Below, one piece after another: positions 26,237 through 38,948 of a stretch of 64,000 bases of DNA (position 1 is its first letter; every line of letters starts with the position of its first letter). The stretch spans positions 992,001 to 1,056,000 of the forward strand of contig JADJUF010000001.1 of the NCBI GenBank assembly GCA_016717005.1, given 5' to 3'. A program made the translations under genes and the position numbers. The notes under the pieces were generated by a model. That model was not told the origin of the DNA, made no database searches, and saw only the letters and a program-made list of their open reading frames with translations. The DNA is from Myxococcales bacterium (lineage in GTDB: Bacteria > Myxococcota_A > Polyangia > Haliangiales > Haliangiaceae).

Positions 26237-27591
26237 GCCGCGCGGCCGCCGGTCTGCGCGGCCGGCGCCGCGCCCGGCGTCGCGGGCAGCCGCACGATCA
26301 CGGAGGTCCCCTGCCCGACCGTGCTGTCGTAGTGGATCGTGCCGCCGTGCTGGGCCACGACCGACGACGCCAGCACGACGCCGAGGCCGGTGCCGCCCTC
26401 GCGGGTGGTGAAGAACGACGTGCCGAGCCGCGCCAGGTCATCCGGCTTGATGCCGCGGCCGCTGTCGACCACCTCGATCACGCCGCCGCCGTCGGCGGCC
26501 GGGCGCGTGCGCACGGTGATCGTGCCGCCGGCCGGGGTCGCCTCGATGGCGTTGGCGAGCAGGTTGAGCAGCGCCTCCTTGAGCCGGCGCGGATCGGCGG
26601 TCAGCGCCACCGGCGCGGCGTCGACCGTCAGCGCCAGGCGCGCGTGCTCGGCCCGGCCCGACACCACCGCGGCCGCGTCGGTGACGATCGCGTCGAGCGC
26701 GATCGCCTGCGGCCGCAGGTCCTCGAGCGGCCGCGCGAACGACAGGTACTCGACCAGGATCGCCTCCATGCGCGCGATCTCGCTCTGCATGACGTCGAGC
26801 CGCTCGCGGGCCTTGCCCTCGGCCGGCGCCCGCGCCAGCAGCTGGACGAGGCCCTTCACCGAGGCCAGCGGGTTCTTCAGCTCGTGCGCGACCTTGGCGC
26901 CGACCGACTGCAGCCGGCACATCTGCTCGGCCGCGACCGCGACCCGCTCTTCCGACAGCGCGTCGACCGTCGACGCCGCCAGCAGCGACGCGTTGTGGAT
27001 CCGGCGCACGAACGACGTCACGATCAGCGAGGTCCAGACGAACCCGACCACGGCGACCGTCGCGTATTGCTCGTGCGGCAGGCCCGGCCCCAGGTAGCGC
27101 CGCGGCACCGCCGCCATCCCGACGAACAGCAGCACGCTCGACACCGACAGCCAGCGCGAGGTCGCGCCCAGGCCGAACACGATCGCCGGCAGCGCGGTCG
27201 ACACGCCCAGCACCGGCATGATCGGGCTGTAGAGCCCGCCGGTCACGGTCGTGACCCCGAACAGGTACGCCTGCGAGACCGCGTGCAGGATCACGAACGC
27301 GCGATCGTCGTCGCGGTGGCGCGCCCACCGGAGGACGAACGTGTGCGAGGTGACCATGCCCGCGAACAACACCACCGGCACGACGATCCGCCAGGCTGGG
27401 TAGTGCGCGCGCCACAGAAAGAACGCGATCAGCGCCGACGCGATCGAGCCGACCGCGGCGGTGAACGCCACGTGGCCTGGTCCCGTCGCGAGGATCAGCT
27501 GATTGCGCGTGCCGCGCCACACGGCCCCAGTCCTTGCGAGGGCCGGGCCAAGGCGGGGTGATCCACCGCGGGCAGGCGACACCTCGATCAT
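26233..27591 (-). CDS. membrane sensor histidine kinase
   Basis: 452 residues from the ATG at 27591. Five or six membrane helices occupy about residues 35-195 with short loops and no large periplasmic domain, so sensing is probably within or near the membrane. The DHp helix has VAHELKNPLASVKG (H236), the ATPase has NLLANAIEATPAGG, DSGRGI, and GTGLGVVLASSVVAQHGG. This is the NtrB-like HPK4 type. It is coupled to the NtrC-type regulator and divergent from the efflux operon. Confidence 0.93.
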
Positions 27592-27762
27592 GCGGCCGAG
27601 CCTAGCAGTCCGCCTGCGACCCTGGCGGCCTGCCGACCTGTCGCGTCGGTGAACCGTCGATCTGTAAAGGATCCCGACAGGGCCAGCGCCGACAGCCACG
27701 CAAATACCGGCCTGTGTGGCTGACCCAGGGCGCCAGCGGGCCCCTGCAGATCATGCGCAACG

Positions 27763-27778
27763 TGGCATGGCCGATGCT
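27763..27778 (+). promoter_or_regulatory. candidate sigma-54 (-24/-12) promoter for the RND operon
   Basis: TGGCATGGCCGATGCT matches the consensus TGGCAC-N5-TTGCW at the key GG and GC with exact spacing, two mismatches elsewhere. It lies in the 200-base divergent gap next to a sigma-54-type two-component system. The expected transcript start is only a few bases before the proposed ATG at 27792, which leaves little room for a leader. Confidence 0.45.
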
Positions 27779-27791
27779 TCATCACAGCCCC

Positions 27792-29192
27792 ATGTTCCGA
27801 GCCTGCCTCGCCGCCGCGATCCTGGCGGCGGCGATCTCTCCCGCCCTCGCCCAGCCGGCGCCCGCCGGCGCGCCCCCTGTCCCCGATGACCCGATGGCCG
27901 CGTTCGACGCCGAGCTGGGCGCGCTCCTGGGGCAACCCGGGGGCCTGACCGCGGCCGACGCCGCCGCCCGCGCCGCCCGCACCAGCCCCGCGGCCGCCCG
28001 GAAGCGCGCCGAGACCGACGCCGCACGCACGACGGTCGGCACGATCAAGATCGCGCTGCTCCCGATCTCCAAGGTGTCGGCGTCGTACACGCGCCTGTCC
28101 GACGTCCCCGATCTGCGGTTCGCGGCGCCGCCGGCGCCGGCCATCGAGGCGCAGCTCAACGCCTTCCACCTCGGCTACGACCTGGCGATCCCGCTGACCG
28201 ACCTGATCATGCGGCTGCCGCCCGCGAAGAAGGCCGCCGAGGATCAAGTGCGCGCCACCGAGCTGAGCAGCCAGGCGGCCGCGCTCGACGCCGGCGCCCA
28301 GGCCGAGCAGCTCTACTACGAGTGGGTGCGGGTGTCGCTGGCGACCGTCGTGGCCGAGCGGCAGGTGACCCAGGTCGAGGCGACCCGCGCCCAGCTCGCG
28401 GTGCTGGTCGAGGTGCAGCGAGCGTCGCGCGCCGATCTGCTGCAGCTCGAGGCCGGCAAGGCCCAGGCCGAGCTGGCGCTGGTGCAGCTCAAGCAGGCGT
28501 CGGCGGTGCTCGCCGACCAGCTGCGCATCATGATCGGCGCCGGCCCCGACGAGCGCCTGACGATCGGCGACGACATCCGGCCGATCGACGAGCTGCCGGC
28601 GCTGGCCGATGACGCGACGATGGTCCAGGCCGCGATGACCCGGCGCTACGAGGCCCGGGCGCTGTCGGCCGCGACCGACGTGCTCGCCCACCACCGCCGC
28701 GACACCAAGGTGCAGCGGCTGCCCAAGCTCAACGTGTTCGGCCAGCTCAACTACGACCAGCCCAACCAGCGCTACTTCACGTCGCCCGACGAGTTCCACC
28801 TGAGCTGGGCCGCCGGCGTGTCGCTGACCTGGTCGCCCAACGACTTCCTCTACACCGATCCCGACCTGGCCGCGATCGACGCGCAGGCGCGGGCCATCGC
28901 GGCCGATCGCCGCGGGCTGGAGATGTCGATCGAGGGCCAGATCGCGTCGGCCCGGTCGTCGCTGACCCTGGCCGACGCGGCCTACACCGCCAGCCAGCGC
29001 GGCCTGGCCGCCGCGGCCGAGAGCTACCGCGTGCGCCAGGATCTGCTCGCCAACGAGCGCGCCACCGCCACCGAGCTGATCGTCGCCGAGGGCGCGCTCA
29101 CCCAGGCGCGGCTGGCCGCCATCAACGCCTTGATCGACCGACGGATCGCGTGGGCCAAGCTGCGCCACGCCGCCGGGCTGGACGTGCCATGA
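27792..29192 (+). CDS. TolC-like outer membrane efflux protein
   Basis: 466 residues from the ATG at 27792 (MFRACLAAAILAAAISPALAQ, a clean signal peptide); ATG 27774 is an alternative. The mature protein has the long Ala/Gln/Glu-rich helices of outer membrane efflux proteins in two repeats (about residues 110-230 and 340-460), with the strand-like SKVSASYTRLSDVPDL and PKLNVFGQLNYDQPN between. It should form the trimeric tunnel for the RND pump encoded next. The downstream gene begins 12 bases after the stop. Confidence 0.85.
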   Translation: MFRACLAAAILAAAISPALAQPAPAGAPPVPDDPMAAFDAELGALLGQPGGLTAADAAARAARTSPAAARKRAETDAARTTVGTIKIALLPISKVSASYTRLSDVPDLRFAAPPAPAIEAQLNAFHLGYDLAIPLTDLIMRLPPAKKAAEDQVRATELSSQAAALDAGAQAEQLYYEWVRVSLATVVAERQVTQVEATRAQLAVLVEVQRASRADLLQLEAGKAQAELALVQLKQASAVLADQLRIMIGAGPDERLTIGDDIRPIDELPALADDATMVQAAMTRRYEARALSAATDVLAHHRRDTKVQRLPKLNVFGQLNYDQPNQRYFTSPDEFHLSWAAGVSLTWSPNDFLYTDPDLAAIDAQARAIAADRRGLEMSIEGQIASARSSLTLADAAYTASQRGLAAAAESYRVRQDLLANERATATELIVAEGALTQARLAAINALIDRRIAWAKLRHAAGLDVP

Positions 29193-29203
29193 CAGGAGCT
29201 CCG

Positions 29204-30289
29204 ATGTCCCGTTTCTCGCTCATCCTCGCGCTCGCCGCCGTCGCTGGCGGGTGCTCGCAGAAGTCGTCGGCCGAGGCCAAGGCCAAGGCCGTGGAGGCCC
29301 CGGTCAAGCTCGCGCTGGTCACGGTCGAGGAGGGGCCCGCGCCCGTGCGCCTGACCCTGACCGGCATGGTCGCGGCCGAGGAGTCGTCGGACGTCGCGTC
29401 GAGCGTGCCCGGCCGCGTGGTCGCGGTGCTGGTCGAGCGCGGCGCCGAGGTCAAGTTCGGCGATCCGCTGGTGCGGCTCGACGCCTCGAGCGCGTCGCTG
29501 TCGGCGCAGTCGGTCCGGGCCCAGCTGGCCGCGGCCCAGGCCCAGGAGCGGCTGGCCGCCGACGAGTGCAAGCGGGCCCAGGCGCTGCTCGACAAGGGCG
29601 CCATCACCCGATCCCAGTACGACCGCGAGATCACCAACTGCACCGCCGCGGCCCAGACCGTCGCGGCGACCAAGGCCCAGCTCGGGCTGGTGTCGAAGTC
29701 GATCTCCGACGGCGTGGTCCGCGCGCCGTTCGCCGGGCGGGTCGACGGCCGCTGGGTGTCCCCGGGCGAGTTCGTCGCGCCCGGCATGCGCCTGGTGACC
29801 CTGGTCGACGACGATCCGCTGAAGGTCGAGATGTCCGTGCCCGAGGCCTACGTGCCGAAGGTCGAGCTCAAGCAGGCGATCGAGGTGCGGGCGCTGGCGT
29901 TCCCCGACGCCAGCTTCCCGGGCACCGTGACCCGCATCGGCGCCGAGATCGGCCGCATGACCCGATCGTTGACGGTCGAGGCGGTGCTGGCGCCAGGCTC
30001 GTCGCTCACGCCCGGCATGTTCGCGGAGGTGACGATCACGGTCGACCACGCGCCGATGGCGATCGTGCCGGCCGCGGCGCTGGTCAAGCGCGGCACCACC
30101 TGGCGCCTGTTCGCGGTCGTCAACGGACGCCTCGAGGAGCGCGTCGTCCAGCGCGGCCCCGAGCTGCCCGGCGACAAGGTCGCGTTGATCCGCGGCGCCG
30201 TCGCCGGCGAGCAGGTCGCCAGCCCCATCGTCGACGCCCAGGGCGCCATCCTCGACCGCGTCGTCGACGGCGTCGCGGTCACGCAGTAG
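29204..30289 (+). CDS. RND efflux periplasmic adaptor (membrane fusion) lipoprotein
   Basis: 361 residues. The ATG at 29204 is preferred over 29189 because AGGAGCT lies 4-9 bases upstream and the signal peptide then ends in a lipobox (AVAGGC). Domains in order are a lipoyl half (SVPGRVVAVLVERGAEVKFGD), a helical hairpin (AQAQERLAADECKRAQALLDKGAITRSQYD), the second lipoyl half (VRAPFAGRVDGRWVSPGEFV), beta barrel, and membrane-proximal domain. It links the RND pump to the TolC-like protein. Confidence 0.92.
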   Translation: MSRFSLILALAAVAGGCSQKSSAEAKAKAVEAPVKLALVTVEEGPAPVRLTLTGMVAAEESSDVASSVPGRVVAVLVERGAEVKFGDPLVRLDASSASLSAQSVRAQLAAAQAQERLAADECKRAQALLDKGAITRSQYDREITNCTAAAQTVAATKAQLGLVSKSISDGVVRAPFAGRVDGRWVSPGEFVAPGMRLVTLVDDDPLKVEMSVPEAYVPKVELKQAIEVRALAFPDASFPGTVTRIGAEIGRMTRSLTVEAVLAPGSSLTPGMFAEVTITVDHAPMAIVPAAALVKRGTTWRLFAVVNGRLEERVVQRGPELPGDKVALIRGAVAGEQVASPIVDAQGAILDRVVDGVAVTQ

Positions 30290-30310
30290 CGGCCGCCGAG
30301 GACCCCCGCC

Positions 30311-33496
<3,186 letters not shown>

Positions 33497-33551
33497 GCCC
33501 TGGCCCGAGCGCCGATCTTGACACCCGGGGGCGCGGGGTGAAACGCTCCCG

Positions 33552-35165
33552 GTGATGTTGGGGCCTGCCATGGCACCCGCCGGCCATCGTCTCGGCCGTT
33601 ACGAGGTGATCCGCCACCTCGCCAGCGGCGGCATGGCCGAGATCTACCTGGCGCGCGACGGCGCCGACACCGTGGTCGTGAAGGTGATCTCGCGCGATCG
33701 CGGGCACGACAAGAAGTTCATCCAGATGTTCCTGGACGAGGCCCGGGTCGCGGCCACGCTCCACCACCCCAACATCGCCGGGATGCTCGAGGTCGGACGC
33801 CAGGACGACACCTACTTCCTGGCGATGGAGTTCGTCGACGGCGACACCGCTCGGGCGCTGCTCGAGCGCGCGGTCGCGGCGCGGTTCCGGATCCCCCTGC
33901 CGGTGTGCCTGCACATCGTGACGGCGGTCGCGGCCGGGCTGCACCACGCCCACGAGCGCAAGACCGCGACCGGCGACGCGCTGCAGATCGTCCACCGCGA
34001 CGTGACCCCCTCCAACATCATGGTCGCGTGGAACGGCGAGGTGAAGCTGCTCGACTTCGGCATCGCCCAGGCCAACAACCGCGCGGCCGAGACCCAGTCC
34101 GGAACGATCAAGGGCAAGTTCGCCTACATGTCTCCGGAGCAGTGCCGGGGCAAGGGCATCGATCGCCGCACCGACGTGTTCGCGCTCGGCATCGTCCTGT
34201 ACGAGCTGACCACGCAGCGGCGCGCGTTCCGCACCGACAGCGACTTCGCCACGATGGATCGCATCGTCAACGGCCGGATCGACCGTCCGACCTCGTTCGA
34301 CCCGACGTATCCGCGCGAGCTCGAGGACATCCTGATGACCGCGCTGGCGACCGAGATCGCGGACCGCTACCCCACCGCCGAGGCGCTGCGCGCCGCGCTC
34401 GTGGCCTACGCCCAGCGCACCGGCGCGGTGGCGACCCTGGCCGAGGTCGCGGCCTGCATGGCCCAGGTGTTCCACGGCGCCGCCAGCCCGCCGCACGAGG
34501 TCGAGAGCACGGCGTCGGACATCGACGTCGAGATCCGGGTCGGCGGCGCGGGCGCGGACGACCGCGATCTCGACGCGACCGATCACGACGACGCCGCCAG
34601 CACGCTGCCACGCCTGACCGCGGCGGAGCTGGCGGCGTCGGCTTCGAGCGCGCAGCTGGCCCCGTCCATGACCGGGCCGATGCCGGTGATGCCGCCGGTG
34701 CGCCCGTCGGGGTCGGTCGACGTGCCGGCGCTCGATCCGATCCTGAGCACCGGCTCGACGCCGCGCCCGGCGCCGGTCCACGCCACCGGCCCGCAGCCCC
34801 AGGTCGCCCGTGCCCACGTGACCGGCCCGACGCCGCGCATCCCGGTCGACGAGTGGAACGCGCCGATGAAGACGATCCTCGGCACCGGCCCGACGAGCGT
34901 CAACCGCAGCGCGGCCCAGCCCGCGCTGACCGACTCGGGCCGACGGCCGCGGCCGGTCCTGCCCGAGCCCGTGGCGCTGCCCCTCGAGACCATCACGCCG
35001 CCGGCCGAGCCGACCCACATCCGCCGGCGGCAGCGCCGCGGCTTGACCCTGGCGCTGATCGCCGTGGTCGTGGTCGCCGCGGTCGCGACCGCGGTGGTGC
35101 TCCTCGGCGCCGGCCGCACCGCGACCAGCGTCGCGCCCGCCGCCGCCCCGACCGCGCCCCGCTGA
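33552..35165 (+). CDS. membrane-anchored Ser/Thr protein kinase
   Basis: 537 residues from a GTG at 33552 (ATG 33555 and 33570 are alternatives). The kinase domain (about 15-285) has GGMAE in the glycine loop, the lysine in VVVKVIS (K44), HRDVTPSN (D150), DFG (D168) and an AYMSPEQ motif, so it should be active. A long Pro/Thr-rich linker leads to one transmembrane helix near the C-terminus (LTLALIAVVVVAAVATAVVLL), leaving only about 17 residues outside. FHA-domain proteins such as the one at 7131-8579 are the usual readers of such kinases. Confidence 0.93.
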   Translation: MMLGPAMAPAGHRLGRYEVIRHLASGGMAEIYLARDGADTVVVKVISRDRGHDKKFIQMFLDEARVAATLHHPNIAGMLEVGRQDDTYFLAMEFVDGDTARALLERAVAARFRIPLPVCLHIVTAVAAGLHHAHERKTATGDALQIVHRDVTPSNIMVAWNGEVKLLDFGIAQANNRAAETQSGTIKGKFAYMSPEQCRGKGIDRRTDVFALGIVLYELTTQRRAFRTDSDFATMDRIVNGRIDRPTSFDPTYPRELEDILMTALATEIADRYPTAEALRAALVAYAQRTGAVATLAEVAACMAQVFHGAASPPHEVESTASDIDVEIRVGGAGADDRDLDATDHDDAASTLPRLTAAELAASASSAQLAPSMTGPMPVMPPVRPSGSVDVPALDPILSTGSTPRPAPVHATGPQPQVARAHVTGPTPRIPVDEWNAPMKTILGTGPTSVNRSAAQPALTDSGRRPRPVLPEPVALPLETITPPAEPTHIRRRQRRGLTLALIAVVVVAAVATAVVLLGAGRTATSVAPAAAPTAPR

Positions 35166-35169
35166 GCCG

Positions 35170-35451
<282 letters not shown>

Positions 35452-35462
35452 CGCTCAGACGC

Positions 35463-36548
35463 TCAGGGCGTCGGGGTCGGCGACGGCGCGGTCGGCGGTG
35501 GGACCGCCGTGGCCGGCGCCGGAGTCGCCGCGCCGGGCGTCGCCGCGCCGGGGGCCACCGCGCCAGGCGCCGCCGCGCCGGGGGCCACCGAGCCAGGCGC
35601 TGTCACACCCGGCGCGCCCAGGTTCTCGGGCGCGCCGGCCTTGCGCGCCTCCTGCATGTAGCGCGCCTCCATCTCGTCGAGCAGCTTGCGATCGTCGTCG
35701 CTGAGGATCTTGCGCTTGCCCTCGGTGAGCACCTGCGGCAGGCCGGTGCCCTCGGGCATGTTCGGCAGGACCAGGACCGTCTTGTTCGGCGAGGCGCCGA
35801 GCGTGCGGTAGACCTGCACCGCCTTCTGCTGCACGTACAGCGGATCGAGCGTCGAGCTGATGATCATCTGCTGCTTGGCGACGCGCAGCGCCTCGAGCAC
35901 GCGGATGGCGGCCTCCTTCGAGGCCTTCGCCAGCACGTACTGCTGGCGCTCGAGCTCCTGCTTCTTGGCGATCTTCAGCGAGATCGCGACGGCGACCTCC
36001 TCGGGGAACTGGATCTGGCCGACGTCGACGCTCTCGATCATGATCGGCGTCGTGCCGAACTTGGCCGCGAGCTTCTCGGCGATCAGCTGCTTGACCTTGG
36101 GCGTCTCGAGCTGGATGTCGGTGGCCGAGAACCGCGTCACCTGCTCGCGCACGATCGTCCGCAGCGGCTCCTTGACGTTGCCCACGTACCACTCGGCGCC
36201 GCCCCACTGCTCGACGATCTCCTTGACCGAGTTGTCGCGCAGCTTGATGCGGGTGTTGACCTCGAACGACACGCTCAGGTTGTCGCTGGTCAGGAGCTGG
36301 AAGTCCTCCTTGTAGCTCTTGGCCCGCATGTCGACGTTCTCGGTGTACAGGCGCCACGACACGCCGGTCGAGGCCGGGCCGCGCAGGGCCCGCTGGTACT
36401 CCATCTTGCCGATCAGCAGCGGCCGCCGGTAGACGTAGCCCTCGTGGCCCTGCGGCACGTCGGGGTTGGTGCAGGCGCTGGCCGCGAGCGCGGCCCCGAC
36501 GACGGCCACGCACCAGGCGCGGCACCAGGGACGGGTCGAGGTGATCAC
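35463..36548 (-). CDS. SPFH/band-7 (prohibitin-like) lipoprotein, second of pair
   Basis: 361 residues. The GTG at 36548 overlaps the first SPFH stop (GTGA). A signal peptide with lipobox (LAASAC) is unusual for this family. The SPFH domain covers about 25-215 (GHEGYVYRRPLLIGKMEYQ, LSVSFEVNTRIKLRDNSVK, IMIESVDVGQIQFPEEV), then an Ala/Lys/Glu helix (LKIAKKQELERQQYVLAKAS). The C-terminus is a Pro/Ala repeat (TAPGSVAPGAAAPGAVAPG). Probably forms a hetero-oligomeric membrane cage with the first protein, as HflK and HflC do. Confidence 0.82.
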   Translation of the reverse strand: MITSTRPWCRAWCVAVVGAALAASACTNPDVPQGHEGYVYRRPLLIGKMEYQRALRGPASTGVSWRLYTENVDMRAKSYKEDFQLLTSDNLSVSFEVNTRIKLRDNSVKEIVEQWGGAEWYVGNVKEPLRTIVREQVTRFSATDIQLETPKVKQLIAEKLAAKFGTTPIMIESVDVGQIQFPEEVAVAISLKIAKKQELERQQYVLAKASKEAAIRVLEALRVAKQQMIISSTLDPLYVQQKAVQVYRTLGASPNKTVLVLPNMPEGTGLPQVLTEGKRKILSDDDRKLLDEMEARYMQEARKAGAPENLGAPGVTAPGSVAPGAAAPGAVAPGAATPGAATPAPATAVPPPTAPSPTPTP

Positions 36549-37426
36549 TTGCCCTCCGGGATCTGCAGGATCATCGGCGCCGAGCTGCCGTGCGGGTTCA
36601 TCGGCATGATCACGAACGTCGTGTTCGGGGACGAGGCCAGCTCCTCGATCGCGCGCAGCGCCTCGAACTGGAGGAACATCGGGTCGAGCGTCGTGCGGAT
36701 GATCCGCTGCGCGTCGGCGATGCCCTTGGCCTCGGCGATGCCGATCTCGATCTGGCGCTGCGCGATCTCGAGCTCGACGTCCTTGCGCTCGTTCTCCTCG
36801 TTGGTCACGAACTTGGCGATGACCGACTCGACGACGCCCTGGGGGTAGACGATGTCGCCGACGTCGACGCTCAGGAACTCGATGCCGCTGTCGCGGTAGC
36901 GCAGCTGCATGTCGGTCAGGACCTCGTCGCCGATCGCGCGCATCTCGTTCTTGACGTCGAACACGTCGAGGCGCTGGACCTTGTCGCGCACCGCCGACCG
37001 GTACTGATCGCGGACGTTGTTCTCGTACCACTTGGCGCCGCCGTAGGTCTCGACCACGTCGCGGACCTTGTTCGGATCGAGGCGGATGCGGGCGTGGGCG
37101 CGCAGCTCGACCTCGAGCCGGTTGCGGGTCGGGATCTTCATCACCTCGCTGTACGTGTTCGGCCGGACGTCGATGTTGACGACCTCGCGCCGCCACACGA
37201 ACCCGGTCGAGGTCGGCCCGGTGATCGTGCCGACGAAGGCGCCGGCGCCCAGGAACGGCCGCGACCGGACGTAGCCGACGTGGCCCGCGGGCGTGTGGTG
37301 GTTGCGACAGCCCGCGTAGACGACCGCCAGCGCGATCGCGAGGCCAGCCACGACGACACCGCCGAGGTTCTGGGGGCGCCAGAGCCCCGCCTGCCAACCT
37401 CGGTGCCTAGATCCGTTCGCCTCCAT
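36545..37426 (-). CDS. SPFH/band-7 (prohibitin-like) membrane protein, first of pair
   Basis: 293 residues from the ATG at 37426 with a strong GAGGAGGAAG ribosome binding site 4 bases upstream. One N-terminal membrane helix (VVVAGLAIALAVVYAGC) precedes the SPFH domain (GHVGYVRSRPFLGAGAF, LEVELRAHARIRLDPNKV, LSVDVGDIVYPQGVVES) and a coiled-coil-like helix (NEENERKDVELEIAQRQIE). It ends in a hydrophobic PNTTFVIMPMN segment, similar to prohibitins. It is paralogous to the second gene, and the two are translationally coupled. Confidence 0.83.
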   Translation of the reverse strand: MEANGSRHRGWQAGLWRPQNLGGVVVAGLAIALAVVYAGCRNHHTPAGHVGYVRSRPFLGAGAFVGTITGPTSTGFVWRREVVNIDVRPNTYSEVMKIPTRNRLEVELRAHARIRLDPNKVRDVVETYGGAKWYENNVRDQYRSAVRDKVQRLDVFDVKNEMRAIGDEVLTDMQLRYRDSGIEFLSVDVGDIVYPQGVVESVIAKFVTNEENERKDVELEIAQRQIEIGIAEAKGIADAQRIIRTTLDPMFLQFEALRAIEELASSPNTTFVIMPMNPHGSSAPMILQIPEGK

Positions 37427-37619
37427 GTGGCTTCCTCCTCGTTGTCTGGGGCCGTCATAGCCCGGATCGGCGGCCGCGCCAAGCCGCCGGCCGGTTATCG
37501 CCCGCGGGGTCGCGCGCCGCCGACCGCGGCCGACGCGGCGCGAACTACTTGGTGCTCAAACGAGATGTCCGCGCGCGCTCGACGGCGCCTCGCCGCGGGT
37601 CACCGACGCCGGCGTCCGC

Positions 37620-38168
37620 TCACGCGGTGCGGCGGAACCGCTCGACCCACGCCACCAGCGCGGCGCCGTAGCTGCGCAGGTGGGCCTGGGTGGGCGCGTC
37701 GGTGAGCACGCCGTCGGTGAAGCGGTCCTGGGGCCGGGCCACGAACACCTCGGGCTGGAGCATCGCCGGTGAGTCCGTGTACACCAGGATCTGGCGCAGG
37801 TGGTACTGCGCGCGCATGCCGCCGCTCATGCCGGCGGCGGCGCTGACCAGACCGACGGGCTTGCCGCGCAAGGGCGAGGTCGGCGACGGGCGCGAGGCCC
37901 AGTCGATCGCGTTCTTGAGCACGCCGGGCACGCTGTAGTTGTACTCGGGCGTCGCGATCACCAGGCCGTCGGCCGCCGCGATCGCCGCCTTCCACGCCGT
38001 CACGGCCTCGGGGTCGGGGCCGTCGGGGTCGAAGGTCGGGAGCTCGGCCAGGCGCCCGAAGATGGTCAGCGTGGCGCCCTCGGGCAGGTGGGCGCCGACC
38101 GCGGCGAGGAGGGCGCGGTTGTGGGATCCGCGACGGATACTGCCAGCGATGCCGAGGAGCTTGGTCAC
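37620..38168 (-). CDS. NAD(P)H-dependent FMN reductase
   Basis: 182 residues, GTG start. GIAGSIRRGSHNRALL (6-21) is the FMN phosphate loop of the flavodoxin-like NADPH-dependent FMN reductase family, and TPEYNYSVPGVLKNAIDWASR is the second signature. RGKPVGLVSAAAGMSGGMRAQ follows as usual. It reduces flavins or quinones in the cytoplasm using NAD(P)H. It is divergent from the msrA gene, with 77 bases between the starts. Both genes fit an oxidative-stress role. Confidence 0.92.
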   Translation of the reverse strand: MTKLLGIAGSIRRGSHNRALLAAVGAHLPEGATLTIFGRLAELPTFDPDGPDPEAVTAWKAAIAAADGLVIATPEYNYSVPGVLKNAIDWASRPSPTSPLRGKPVGLVSAAAGMSGGMRAQYHLRQILVYTDSPAMLQPEVFVARPQDRFTDGVLTDAPTQAHLRSYGAALVAWVERFRRTA

Positions 38169-38245
38169 CGCCGGACCTTACCTGACAAGCCGGCGCCGGT
38201 GACGCCGCGGTAACCGACCGGGCGATCTGGCCGTAGGCTTGCGAC

Positions 38246-38899
38246 ATGCGGTTCACCAACCCAGCCAAGCTGCGCTTGCCCGGTCCGGGCGAGGCCCTCC
38301 CCGGTCGCGCCCACGCCATCGCGGTCGCGCCCAGCCACGCCGTCCTCGGCAACCCGATGACGCCGCCCTTCCCCGCCGGCGTCGCGACCGCGATGTTCGG
38401 CCTCGGCTGCTTCTGGGGCGCCGAGCGCGTGTTCTGGCAGACCCCCGGCGTGTGGACGACCGCGGTCGGCTACGCCGGTGGCCCCACGCCCAACCCGACC
38501 TACGAAGAGGTGTGCTCGGGCCGGACCGGCCACAACGAGGTCGTGCTGGTCGGCTACGAGCCGGCGCGCGTCGACTACGCGCGGCTCGTGCAGCTGTTCT
38601 TCGACAGCCACGACCCGACCCAGGGCATGCGCCAGGGCAACGACGTCGGCACCCAGTACCGCTCGGGCATCTACGCCTTCGACGCCGCGCAGCGGGCCGC
38701 GGCCGAGGCCGCCCGGGCCGCGTTCGGGCCCCGGCTGGCGGCCGCGGGCTGGGACGCGATCACGACCGAGATCATCGACGCGCCGCCGTTCTACTTCGCC
38801 GAGGACTACCACCAGCAGTACCTGCACAAGAACCCGCGCGGCTACTGCGGGCTCGGCGGCACCGGCGTCGCGTGTCCGATCGGCACCGGCGTGGCCTGA
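38246..38899 (+). CDS. msrA: peptide-methionine (S)-S-oxide reductase
   Basis: 217 residues. MsrA reduces the S-epimer of methionine sulfoxide in proteins. The catalytic GCFWGAE motif has the nucleophile at C55. DPTQGMRQGNDVGTQYRSGIY and the YHQQYLHKNPRGYCGLGGTG end, with resolving cysteines, are typical of the class. The N-terminal extension of about 45 residues precedes the core and is not a signal peptide. Closest context is the divergent FMN reductase. Confidence 0.96.
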   Translation: MRFTNPAKLRLPGPGEALPGRAHAIAVAPSHAVLGNPMTPPFPAGVATAMFGLGCFWGAERVFWQTPGVWTTAVGYAGGPTPNPTYEEVCSGRTGHNEVVLVGYEPARVDYARLVQLFFDSHDPTQGMRQGNDVGTQYRSGIYAFDAAQRAAAEAARAAFGPRLAAAGWDAITTEIIDAPPFYFAEDYHQQYLHKNPRGYCGLGGTGVACPIGTGVA

Positions 38900-38948
38900 G
38901 CCCGAATCCGATTTACTCGCCGTCGCGGCTGCGGTACGCCCGGACGCG

